The notes beneath the pieces were generated by a model, which saw only the letters and a program-made list of their open reading frames with translations, searched no databases and was not told the DNA's origin. Positions 7,946 to 13,732 of a DNA stretch of 13,732 nucleotides are shown here, one piece after another. Positions within the stretch are counted from its first letter, which is position 1. Each line of letters starts with the position of its first letter. A program made the position numbers and the translations under genes. Location: positions 1 to 13,732 of the forward strand of contig DVLP01000363.1 of the NCBI GenBank assembly GCA_018715445.1. The letters are read 5' to 3'. The DNA comes from Candidatus Avipropionibacterium avicola. Lineage in GTDB: Bacteria; Actinomycetota; Actinomycetes; Propionibacteriales; Propionibacteriaceae.

Positions 7946-8845
7946 ATGACGGTGACCGAAACCCGGCCCAGCGATCTGACCGGCTTCGAGCCGCTCGATC
8001 CGGCCATCCGCGAGCAGTACGCGCGTGACGGCTACGTCGTCATCAAGAACGCCCTCGACGAGGAGTCCCGGGCGAAGTACGAGGAGGCCGTGGACCAGGT
8101 CTACGCCGAGGAGGAGGCGGCCGACCAGCTCCGCCCGGACAAGTCCATCCACGTGATGGGCTACTTCGACCGGAACCCGCTGTTCCTCGACCTGCTGACC
8201 TGGCCGACGACGTTCCCCTACATCTGGGGCAACATGGGGTGGAACATCTACACCCACCACAACCACATCGACGTCAACCCTCCGAAGGACGAGCCGCCCT
8301 TCTGGAACTGGCACCAGGACGGCTACCGCCAGAACTCCGACATCGACATGGACGTCCGGCCCATGTTCATGACCAAGATCTGCTTCTGCCTGACCGACCT
8401 GTCCGAGCCTGGCTACGGCCAGACCAAGGTCATCCCGGGCAGCCACGTCAACAACACCCTGGCCGGCCGCCCGGAGAAGCCCGGTGACCCGATCATCGAG
8501 CCCGAGGGCTCGACCGAGGTGCTGATGGAGCCGGGTGACGCCTTCATCTTCGACCGTCGCCTGTGGCACAGCCGGTCGATGAACAAGTCCGACCGAATCC
8601 GCAAGCTGATGTTCATCGGCTACACCTACCGCTGGATCCGTCCCCTCGACGAGAACGTGGCCGACCAGGACTCCGAGTGGTTCGCCGGGCTGACCCCGCT
8701 GCAGCAGCAGCTGCTGGGCTACGGTCCCGACAATGCCTCTTTCTGGGGCATCAAGCAGTCCGGCTGGATCGACGACGAGATCCCGCTGCGCGCCGAGCTC
8801 AAGGAGCGCGGTCTGCTGGACCGCAGCATCCCCTACCTGCGGTGA
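7946..8845 (+). CDS. PhyH-family Fe(II)/2-oxoglutarate dioxygenase (first copy)
   Basis: A 299-residue cytoplasmic protein of the phytanoyl-CoA dioxygenase (PhyH) family, which uses Fe(II), O2 and 2-oxoglutarate to hydroxylate small molecules. The iron-binding triad is visible: H123 and D125 in NWHQDGYR, and H208 in RRLWHSRSMNKSDR. R217 or R219 is placed to bind 2-oxoglutarate. The strand KVIPGSH (161–167) and the N-terminal REQYARDGYVVIKN (22–35) are also typical. Because the aspartate is present, this is a hydroxylase-type site, not the alanine- or glycine-bearing site of related halogenases. ATG 7946 is preceded by GGAGGG at 11 nt. It appears to be a single-gene transcript ending at the strong hairpin after 8845. 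The second PhyH enzyme opposite is clearly a different subfamily. The substrate is unknown; phytanoyl-CoA itself should not be assumed. Confidence 0.92.
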   Translation: MTVTETRPSDLTGFEPLDPAIREQYARDGYVVIKNALDEESRAKYEEAVDQVYAEEEAADQLRPDKSIHVMGYFDRNPLFLDLLTWPTTFPYIWGNMGWNIYTHHNHIDVNPPKDEPPFWNWHQDGYRQNSDIDMDVRPMFMTKICFCLTDLSEPGYGQTKVIPGSHVNNTLAGRPEKPGDPIIEPEGSTEVLMEPGDAFIFDRRLWHSRSMNKSDRIRKLMFIGYTYRWIRPLDENVADQDSEWFAGLTPLQQQLLGYGPDNASFWGIKQSGWIDDEIPLRAELKERGLLDRSIPYLR

Positions 8846-8924
8846 GCTGACCGCACGTCGAGCAACGACAGGGCCCCGTACCGATTCGTCCGGTACGGGG
8901 CCCTGTCGTCGTTGCGGCTCAGCT
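8845..8924. terminator. Bidirectional terminator hairpin between two convergent PhyH genes
   Basis: The arms at 8865–8882 and 8892–8909 pair perfectly over 18 bp around a 9-nt loop; key bases are ACGACAGGG and its complement CCCTGTCGT. Beyond a 3-nt bulge the pairing continues with GCA/TGC, and outer arms (8845–8855 with 8913–8924) reach the stop codons of both genes. The structure is nearly symmetric, so it can fold in either transcript. There is no U-tract, which is common for GC-rich actinobacterial terminators. Confidence 0.85.
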
Positions 8925-9704
8925 GGCGGGTGGCTCGCCCATCCGGTTCAGCCCGAAGCGGTCCTGTCCGCTGACCAGCAGGCAGCGATGCCCCGGATAC
9001 AGCGGTGGCTCGTCCTGCTCGAGCAGGCTCACGAAGGGCGGGATGTAGCGTGCGGACAGCCCGAGTCGGCGTCGGTCGGAGTCGTTGCGGTGGGAGTGGT
9101 GCAACATCCGCTCGTTGAAGATGAAGAACTCCCCCGGGGCCAGCTCCATGTCGATCGCGCGGCTGGCGTCGACCTCGGACGGGTCGGCCTCGTCACCGAA
9201 GGCCATGTCGGGACGCGACTTCACGTGGGGCACCACTCGACGGTGGGAGCCGGGGATCACCTGGACACAGGAGTTCTCGGTCGTGACCTCGTCGATCGCC
9301 ATCCAGATCGACACGTTCACCGGGGGCTCGATCGGCCAGAAGTGGGCGTCCTGGTGCCACGGGATCTCCTTGCCGCCCGACTCCTTGTTGAAGAAGTGCG
9401 AGGCCCACAGCACGATGTCGTCGCCGATCAACGACCGGAGTCGCCCGAGCACGGCCTCGTCTGTGACCAGGTCGTGGACCAGCCGCTGGTCGAGGTGGCG
9501 GCACTTCACCGGCGGGGTGCCCTGGGGCCCCGGGGTCGTCAGCACCTCCTGGTCGATGCGTCGGCGCAACTGAGCCATCTCTTCGGGGCTGCGCGCCTGG
9601 TACGGGCCGAGGTAGCCCTCGGCGAGGAAACGCTCGACCTCGGGTCGGCTGAGCGTTCCCGGGCTGCTGGTTTCCGCTGTGCTGGGACCTGTCGTGGTGG
9701 TCAT
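8919..9704 (-). CDS. PhyH-family Fe(II)/2-oxoglutarate dioxygenase (second copy)
   Basis: The protein has 261 residues when started at ATG 9704, which gives MTTTTGPSTAE and then the family's opening VERFLAEGYLGPY. The frame stays open upstream to 10055, but that part overlaps the divergent regulator gene and has no family resemblance. Iron ligands are H117 and D119 (IPWHQDAHFWP) and a distal histidine in MLHHSHRNDSD, probably H202. R219 in LSARYIPP is the likely 2-oxoglutarate contact. SCVQVIPGSHRRVVPH (145–160) is the typical core strand. The aspartate marks it as hydroxylase type. Sequence around the site differs strongly from the first PhyH protein, so this is not a recent duplication. The ribosome site is weak (GATGGGA just before ATG). 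It is divergent from the AraC-type gene, which probably regulates it. The substrate is unknown. Confidence 0.92.
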   Translation of the reverse strand: MTTTTGPSTAETSSPGTLSRPEVERFLAEGYLGPYQARSPEEMAQLRRRIDQEVLTTPGPQGTPPVKCRHLDQRLVHDLVTDEAVLGRLRSLIGDDIVLWASHFFNKESGGKEIPWHQDAHFWPIEPPVNVSIWMAIDEVTTENSCVQVIPGSHRRVVPHVKSRPDMAFGDEADPSEVDASRAIDMELAPGEFFIFNERMLHHSHRNDSDRRRLGLSARYIPPFVSLLEQDEPPLYPGHRCLLVSGQDRFGLNRMGEPPAS

Positions 9705-9775
9705 GGTCCCATCGTGACCCGGCACCGATGCGCAGGGCCATGGCCGGGGTTGTCGAAAAGTTGCACTGACCCGTG

Positions 9776-9789
9776 GATCACCGGTGATC
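9776..9789. promoter_or_regulatory. 14-bp palindrome at the −35 region of the AraC-type gene
   Basis: GATCACCGGTGATC is a perfect palindrome. It covers the expected −35 region of the promoter facing the AraC-type gene and lies 72 bp upstream of the start of the divergent PhyH gene. It is a reasonable operator candidate, either for autoregulation or for joint control of both genes. A second, shorter palindrome, GGCCATGGCC, lies at 9736–9745. AraC proteins more often bind direct repeats, so the binding protein is uncertain. Confidence 0.45.
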
Positions 9790-9802
9790 GGAGTGGGCGG
9801 CA

Positions 9803-9808
9803 TAGGCT
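9803..9808 (+). promoter_or_regulatory. −10 element (TAGGCT) for a leaderless AraC-type mRNA
   Basis: TAGGCT fits the actinobacterial TANNNT −10 pattern. The GTG start codon at 9816 begins 8 nt after it, where transcription should begin. No −35 consensus is visible; activator dependence would explain this. If correct, the mRNA starts with the GTG and needs no Shine–Dalgarno sequence. Confidence 0.5.
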
Positions 9809-9815
9809 GGCGGAT

Positions 9816-10622
9816 GTGGACACGGCGCGGATGATCGAGCGGCTCGCCACCCAGGGCGATGTCCTTGTGGGGCGGCTGTACGGGTACCACACCGTCGAGC
9901 CGGACTGGCAGGTCAGCATCCCTGACGGGTTGGACGAGCACTTGATCCATTTCGTGGTCGCCGGGGACTGTCACGGGACCGTGGGCGGGCAGCCGGTGCA
10001 CCTGGGACCCGGCGATGCCATGTGGCTGCCACCCCGAACCGGCTTCCGCCTGCACAGCCCACGGAGTCCGGCCACCTTGTACCGCTTCCGGCTGGCCGCG
10101 CCGGCCGCCCCCGATGGCCCGGGGCAGGTGGTCCTCGTGCCGGACGCCTGGGAGGTCAGGGCGGCCCTGGACGCGCTGGTCGCCGAGCTCGGCGGTGGGC
10201 TCGGATGGCGCCGGGAACGGATCCGGGCGCTGCTGGTGATCGTGATGACGACCCTGCTGCGACTGGCCGAGCGTGACGACGGCCCGGCCCCGCTCACCAC
10301 CCGGCAGCGCCAGGTCCTCGAGCAGTGGGTCGACGAGCGACTGGCCGAACGACCGGCCCCGTCCGAGCTCGCTGCGGTGGTGGAACTGTCACCCGACTAC
10401 TTCGCCCGCCGGTTCCGCCAGACCTACGGGGTGGCCCCGAAGGTCTGGTTGGTCCGGCGGCGGATGGCCCGGGCCGCCATCGAGTTGGACGAGTCGGACA
10501 GGCCGATCCTGCAGATCGCCCGTCAGCTGGGCCACCAGGACGGCTACCTGTTCAGCCGACAGTTCAAGCAGGTCTTCGGGATGTCACCGCGGCGGTGGCG
10601 CACCCGGTCGTCGCGGCAGTGA
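9816..10622 (+). CDS. AraC-family transcriptional regulator with N-terminal cupin
   Basis: A 268-residue one-component regulator. Residues about 15–95 form a cupin-like sensing domain (HFVVAGDCHGTV, then VHLGPGDAMWLPP), the kind that binds a sugar-like or other small effector. Residues about 160–268 carry the paired helix-turn-helix DNA-binding domain: the first helices are near 182–201 (PSELAAVVELSPDYFARRF), and the second near 230–252, ending in the family signature GYLFSRQFKQVFGMSPRRWR. I place the start at GTG 9816 (VDTARMIERL). An ATG at 9831 is the alternative. The frame is open much further upstream, but that part is antisense to the PhyH gene. The gene is divergent from the second PhyH gene, a classical layout for a regulator and its target. 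Its stop is 1 bp from the stop of the convergent M20 gene, with no terminator between. Confidence 0.93.
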   Translation: MDTARMIERLATQGDVLVGRLYGYHTVEPDWQVSIPDGLDEHLIHFVVAGDCHGTVGGQPVHLGPGDAMWLPPRTGFRLHSPRSPATLYRFRLAAPAAPDGPGQVVLVPDAWEVRAALDALVAELGGGLGWRRERIRALLVIVMTTLLRLAERDDGPAPLTTRQRQVLEQWVDERLAERPAPSELAAVVELSPDYFARRFRQTYGVAPKVWLVRRRMARAAIELDESDRPILQIARQLGHQDGYLFSRQFKQVFGMSPRRWRTRSSRQ

Positions 10623-10623
10623 C

Positions 10624-11856
10624 TCACGCCCCGCCCAGGTAGGACACGATCGTGTGGGCGTACAGGTGCGCGGCCTGGCGGACCGACTCGACGCTGACCG
10701 CCTCGTTGGGCCCGTGGCAGTACGTGAGGATCCCGGGTCCCAGCGAGGGGATGGTGGGCACGCCGGCGGCGGAGAACCACGGCGCGTCAGTGGTGCCGGG
10801 GAAGAACGACAGCGGTGGCGGATCGGCCAGCACGCGGGCACAGCCGTCCTGCGCGGCGACCACCAGTGGGTCGTCGGCGGCGATCACCGAGGGGTCGATC
10901 CAGGTCAGGTCCGGCTCGAACTCCAACCGTGCTTCGATCCCGAGCTCCTGCTCGGCCCGTTCGAGCCACGCGTGCAGGTCCTCGGTCAACGACTCCAGCG
11001 TCATGCCGGGGACGGCACGGATGTCGCAGGCGAACATCGCCTCGCCGGGGACGACGCCGTAGTAGACGCCGCCGTTGATCATCACACCCGGATTGACGGT
11101 CGGGCGCAGGTCATCGAACTGCTGCGACGGATGGGTGATCACCAGATCTGACGGCATCCGGCTCATCAGGGTGGCCAGCTGCATGCTCGCATTCACCGCA
11201 GGGAGGCGGTCGGACAGGCTGCTGTGCCGCTGGGTGCCGAGCACCGTGATGCGGAAGCAGCTCAACCCACGGGAGACCAGATGCAGCCCCTGCCAGTCCC
11301 GTTCCCATCCGGAGGGTTCCCCAATCAGGCACCCGTCCCAGTGGGTGAGTTGGGGTGCGAGCCACTTGGAGCCGAACTGGGCGCCGGCTTCCTCGTCGGC
11401 GACCAGGGCAAGCTCCAGGCTGCCGTGCTCGGTGATCCCGGCCTCGACACAGGCCTGGGCCGCGATCACCATCGCTGCGACCGCGGCCTTCATGTCGCTG
11501 GTGCCCAACCCGTACAGCATCCCGTCGATCTCGGTGGCCACCAGTGGATCGGTCCGCCACAGGTGGGCAGCATCACCGACCGGCTTGGTGTCGACATGTC
11601 CACACAGGCCGAGGCGGCGCCCGTCGGGATTGCCGTCCACCCGCAGCACCAGGTTCGGTCGCTCCGGGGCGGCGGCCATCACCTCGCCGGCGCCCAGACC
11701 GCGGGCCTCGCCCTGCTGGCGCAAGTGGGCCACGACCGCGCGCTCATCGGCGTACGGCGGGATCTGGGAGTCGATGGCGACCAGATCGGCCACCAGGGCA
11801 TCCAGCTCGGGTTCCAACTCCTCGACCCGGGCACTCAGCCGGTCACGATCGATCAT
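10624..11856 (-). CDS. M20-family metallopeptidase / deacylase (ArgE/DapE-like)
   Basis: A 410-residue cytoplasmic di-zinc hydrolase of the M20 family, whose members cut amide bonds in N-acyl amino acids or small peptides. The expected catalytic residues are present: H87 and D89 (CGHVDTKP), bridging D121 (GLGTSDMK), base and ligand E155/E156 (VADEEAG), E180 (IGEPSG) and H381 (TYCHGPNE). The dimerisation lid domain spans about 190–300 and includes GTQRHSS. Length is typical. The ATG at 11856 overlaps the stop of the upstream Gfo/Idh/MocA gene in an ATGA, with GGAAGGA 8 nt ahead, so the two are translationally coupled. True ArgE or DapE identity is not supported, because no arginine or lysine pathway genes are nearby. 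Role in the local pathway is inferred only from linkage. Confidence 0.92.
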   Translation of the reverse strand: MIDRDRLSARVEELEPELDALVADLVAIDSQIPPYADERAVVAHLRQQGEARGLGAGEVMAAAPERPNLVLRVDGNPDGRRLGLCGHVDTKPVGDAAHLWRTDPLVATEIDGMLYGLGTSDMKAAVAAMVIAAQACVEAGITEHGSLELALVADEEAGAQFGSKWLAPQLTHWDGCLIGEPSGWERDWQGLHLVSRGLSCFRITVLGTQRHSSLSDRLPAVNASMQLATLMSRMPSDLVITHPSQQFDDLRPTVNPGVMINGGVYYGVVPGEAMFACDIRAVPGMTLESLTEDLHAWLERAEQELGIEARLEFEPDLTWIDPSVIAADDPLVVAAQDGCARVLADPPPLSFFPGTTDAPWFSAAGVPTIPSLGPGILTYCHGPNEAVSVESVRQAAHLYAHTIVSYLGGA

Positions 11857-12770
11857 GGCGTGATTCCTTCCTCGATGGCCGCAACGGTACGGACACAGGC
11901 CACAGCATCGCCCACGGTGACCCGCGACGGCGCCTCGGCCCCGGCGACGACGCGGCAGAACTCAGCAATCTCGGCCAGCAACGGATCGCCACCAACCCGG
12001 TGACGGTGCACCCCGTCCTCGTTGTCGAGCACCACCGCACCGTCCTCGAGCAGCACGCTGCCCCGGGTGCCGCTCACCACGAGCCGTTCGGTCTCCGTGT
12101 CCGGCGGCAGGGTCCACGACGCTCGCAACGTCCAGGTCGCGCCGCGGTCGTCGTGCACCACCGCCGAGAGCCTCGCCCCGTCGTCAGCACTGGCCGCGTC
12201 GATCTGCACCGGGGTGGCACCGGTGATCCAGTGGGCGAGGTCGACATCGTGATACATGGTCAGCGAGGCAATGGTGTGGTGGTGTCGGTAGCGCTGGTGA
12301 TCGGTGCCCCGATGACGTTCGGCGTCGACGGCGACGACCCGACCGACGGCGCCGGCGCTGACCAGGTCGACCAGGTGGCGACATCCGGCGTCATGGCGCA
12401 GGACGTGACCCGGGTGGATCAGTCGTTCGGCGTCGGGCAGGGCGGCGAGCGCTTCGGCGTCGGTGACGGTCGCGGCGAACGGTTTCTCCACCAGCACAGG
12501 GATCCCGGCCGCCACCAGCACGGGCAGCAGCTCGGCGTTCCCGGCCGGACCGGTGACCAGCGAGACGGCGTCCGGGCCGAGACCGATGACCTCGTCGACC
12601 GTGTCCACGGTCTGCAGATGGTGACATCGACCGATCCGCTGACCGAGGTCGCGGTCCCGATCGGTCACCGCGATCACCTCGACCCCAAGGTGTCGGTACT
12701 GCCGCAGGTGTTCGATCCCGAACGGTCCCAGTCCGACCACGGCGACGCGAGGTCGTCTCGTCGGCTCCAC
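11853..12770 (-). CDS. Gfo/Idh/MocA-family NAD(P)-dependent oxidoreductase
   Basis: A 305-residue dehydrogenase when started at GTG 12770 (VEPTRRPRVAVVGLG). GGGGAGG lies 6 nt ahead of this GTG. A longer frame reaching 12836 adds 22 residues before the Rossmann strand that are atypical. The nucleotide-binding motif is G13-L-G15-P-F-G18. The hallmark catalytic lysine is K96 in VLVEKPF, and MYHDVDLAHWITG (H174, D175, D177, H180) matches the second active-site motif. The C-terminal alpha/beta domain covers about 120–290. Family members usually oxidise or reduce sugars, inositols or related polyols. The gene is the first of a coupled pair with the M20 hydrolase and is divergent from the amidohydrolase gene. 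Confidence 0.93.
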   Translation of the reverse strand: MEPTRRPRVAVVGLGPFGIEHLRQYRHLGVEVIAVTDRDRDLGQRIGRCHHLQTVDTVDEVIGLGPDAVSLVTGPAGNAELLPVLVAAGIPVLVEKPFAATVTDAEALAALPDAERLIHPGHVLRHDAGCRHLVDLVSAGAVGRVVAVDAERHRGTDHQRYRHHHTIASLTMYHDVDLAHWITGATPVQIDAASADDGARLSAVVHDDRGATWTLRASWTLPPDTETERLVVSGTRGSVLLEDGAVVLDNEDGVHRHRVGGDPLLAEIAEFCRVVAGAEAPSRVTVGDAVACVRTVAAIEEGITP

Positions 12771-12786
12771 CTGTGGCCTCCCCGGG

Positions 12787-12816
12787 TTGACGTCACGGTC
12801 GAGCCCACCGTACAGT
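12787..12816 (+). promoter_or_regulatory. Sigma-70-type promoter for the amidohydrolase gene
   Basis: TTGACG (12787–12792) and TACAGT (12811–12816) are separated by 18 bp, close to the housekeeping consensus. Transcription would start near 12823, giving a leader of about 54 nt. The 8-bp palindrome TGACGTCA (12788–12795) overlaps the −35 element. On the opposite strand, TTGGTG and TACGGT with an 18-bp spacer could serve the divergent dehydrogenase gene, less convincingly. Confidence 0.6.
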
Positions 12817-12836
12817 CCGCAGCACGTCATCACCAA

Positions 12837-12848
12837 ACATCATTATGT
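12837..12848. promoter_or_regulatory. AT-rich inverted repeat in the amidohydrolase leader (operator candidate)
   Basis: ACATCATTATGT has arms ACAT and ATGT around CATT. It is the most AT-rich spot in this GC-rich spacer and lies about 15 nt downstream of the predicted transcription start. That position would suit a repressor site, but the arms are short. Confidence 0.3.
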
Positions 12849-12876
12849 CCCTGATTGCCGACCAAAGGAGGTCGCG

Positions 12877-13704
12877 ATGGACGCGTCGTGGATCGATTCG
12901 CACATCCACCTCTTCGAGCACGGGTACCGACGCGACCGCCCGGCCGGTGCCGAACTCACCGACTACCAGCAGCTGCGCACCACCCACGGCATCAGCCACG
13001 CCCTGGTGGTCGGGTACGAGGGGGACCCGGCCCTGGCCGGCAACAACTCCCACCTCGTCCGACTGGCCGCACAGCACGACTGGATCCTGCCGGTGCGCCA
13101 CCTCCATCCCCACCGAGGGCTGGCCCCGGCCGCAGAGCTCGCCGAGACACGCTGGGCCGGGGTGAGTGCCTACCTGGTCGACGACGAGGCGACCGAGGCC
13201 TGGGATCGGTGGACCGACCGGGAGTGGGCCGCGCTGCCGGACGGCAGCCTGGTCAGCGTCAACGCCACCACGGACCGACTCCCGACGGTGGGCGCCGCTG
13301 CCGCCCGCATCGGCCTGCCGATCCTGGTCAGCCATCTGGCCACACCCCCGGCACCCGGCCCCCACTCCACGGTGGCCGAGGCCCTGGCACCGCTGGCGTC
13401 CCTGGCCCGACTGGACAACGTGCACGTGAAGCTGTCGGGTCACTGGGCGATGGTCGCCGCTGGCTGGACCGAGCCACAGTTGCAGGAGTCGACCCGTCGT
13501 GTGCTCGAGGCCTTCGGCGTCGACCGAGTCCACTGGGGCTCGGACTTCAGCCCCTGCCTGGCCCATCACGACTTCGCCACCGCCACCCATCCGCCCGGCA
13601 TCGAGGACCTCTCCCCCGCTGAGCTCGCCGACCTCCGTGGCGGCTCCCTGGCCAGACTGCTCCACCTGCCTCCACCATCGTCGAGTGATCGGACCCCCAC
13701 CTGA
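12877..13704 (+). CDS. Amidohydrolase-2 family metal-dependent hydrolase
   Basis: A 275-residue TIM-barrel hydrolase of the amidohydrolase-2 family (PF04909 type), which includes lactonases, decarboxylases and amide hydrolases. The N-terminal metal motif is DSHIHLF, with H9 and H11. H153 (ILVSHLA) and D223 (HWGSDFSP) complete the usual metal-site set, and K185 (VHVKLSG) is conserved in part of the family. The start is ATG 12877, with an ideal AAAGGAGG 6 nt upstream; the frame stays open to 12787, but that stretch is promoter sequence. The C-terminal tail after about residue 262 is short and proline/serine-rich. It is divergent from the dehydrogenase gene and overlaps the start of the next gene by one base. 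In sugar pathways relatives often hydrolyse lactones made by Gfo/Idh/MocA or other dehydrogenases; that role fits here but is unproven. Confidence 0.9.
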   Translation: MDASWIDSHIHLFEHGYRRDRPAGAELTDYQQLRTTHGISHALVVGYEGDPALAGNNSHLVRLAAQHDWILPVRHLHPHRGLAPAAELAETRWAGVSAYLVDDEATEAWDRWTDREWAALPDGSLVSVNATTDRLPTVGAAAARIGLPILVSHLATPPAPGPHSTVAEALAPLASLARLDNVHVKLSGHWAMVAAGWTEPQLQESTRRVLEAFGVDRVHWGSDFSPCLAHHDFATATHPPGIEDLSPAELADLRGGSLARLLHLPPPSSSDRTPT

Positions 13705-13732
13705 TGTCCAGCCTGATCGCCCCGTCCGAGTT
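13704..13732 (+). CDS. Start of a further gene, cut by the window edge
   Basis: A TGATG junction joins the stop of the amidohydrolase gene to an ATG at 13704. The nine codons visible (MSSLIAPSE) stay open to the edge. The one-base overlap is typical of coupled actinobacterial operons. Only a weak ribosome site precedes it, and too little is present to name the product. Confidence 0.5.

Noticed and set aside
8733..9815. A long N-terminal extension of the AraC-type frame
   Set aside because: The extension runs through the terminator and antisense to the second PhyH gene. The family-like sequence begins only at about 9816, directly after a −10 element.
9705..10055. A 117-residue N-terminal extension of the second PhyH protein
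   Set aside because: It overlaps the promoter region and the start of the divergent AraC-type gene and shows no PhyH similarity. ATG 9704 fits the family start.
12793..13665. A 290-codon minus-strand frame opposite the amidohydrolase gene
   Set aside because: It is an antisense shadow. The plus strand has an ideal ribosome site, a promoter and intact metal-binding motifs.
1..13732. CRISPR arrays, tRNA or rRNA genes, toxin–antitoxin or defence genes, prophage
   Set aside because: I looked for regular repeats, tRNA-like arms and the usual protein motifs and saw none. A covariance-model scan could still find a small RNA that I cannot see by eye.

Overview
The window is high-GC DNA with GC-biased codon use, some GTG starts and tightly packed genes. 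The minus-strand block dxr – M50 site-2 protease – ispG – GNAT acetyltransferase has the same order as Mycobacterium tuberculosis Rv2870c–Rv2867c. This points to an actinobacterium (Actinomycetota). The sequence does not identify the genus.

Left part (1–3192, minus strand): a SIMPL (DUF541) protein gene is followed after 13 bp by a large gene that runs off the left edge. The second protein has a clear family 20 glycoside hydrolase (beta-N-acetylhexosaminidase-like) catalytic domain. A 239-bp spacer between these genes and the GNAT gene holds inverted repeats and an eroded, frameshifted copy of the 3' end of the GNAT gene.

Middle part (3193–7830, minus strand): this is a housekeeping operon. 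dxr and ispG are two steps of the MEP isoprenoid pathway. Between them lies a membrane-embedded zinc protease of the RseP/Rip1 type, and a GNAT with an N-terminal extension closes the block. Gaps are 24–63 bp.

Right part (7831–13732): an accessory metabolic region. It holds two dissimilar PhyH-type Fe(II)/2-oxoglutarate dioxygenases that converge on a very strong bidirectional hairpin. The second is divergent from an AraC-type regulator whose mRNA is probably leaderless. Next come an M20 metallopeptidase/deacylase and a Gfo/Idh/MocA dehydrogenase, translationally coupled by an ATGA overlap. Divergent from these is an amidohydrolase-2 family hydrolase, followed by the first codons of another gene. 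The mix of oxygenases, dehydrogenase, deacylase/peptidase, hydrolase and dedicated regulator looks like a catabolic or salvage pathway. The substrate cannot be read from the sequence, and it is not certain that all these genes form one pathway.

I saw no tRNA, rRNA, CRISPR array, insertion sequence or phage gene. No stretch longer than about 240 bp lacks a gene.
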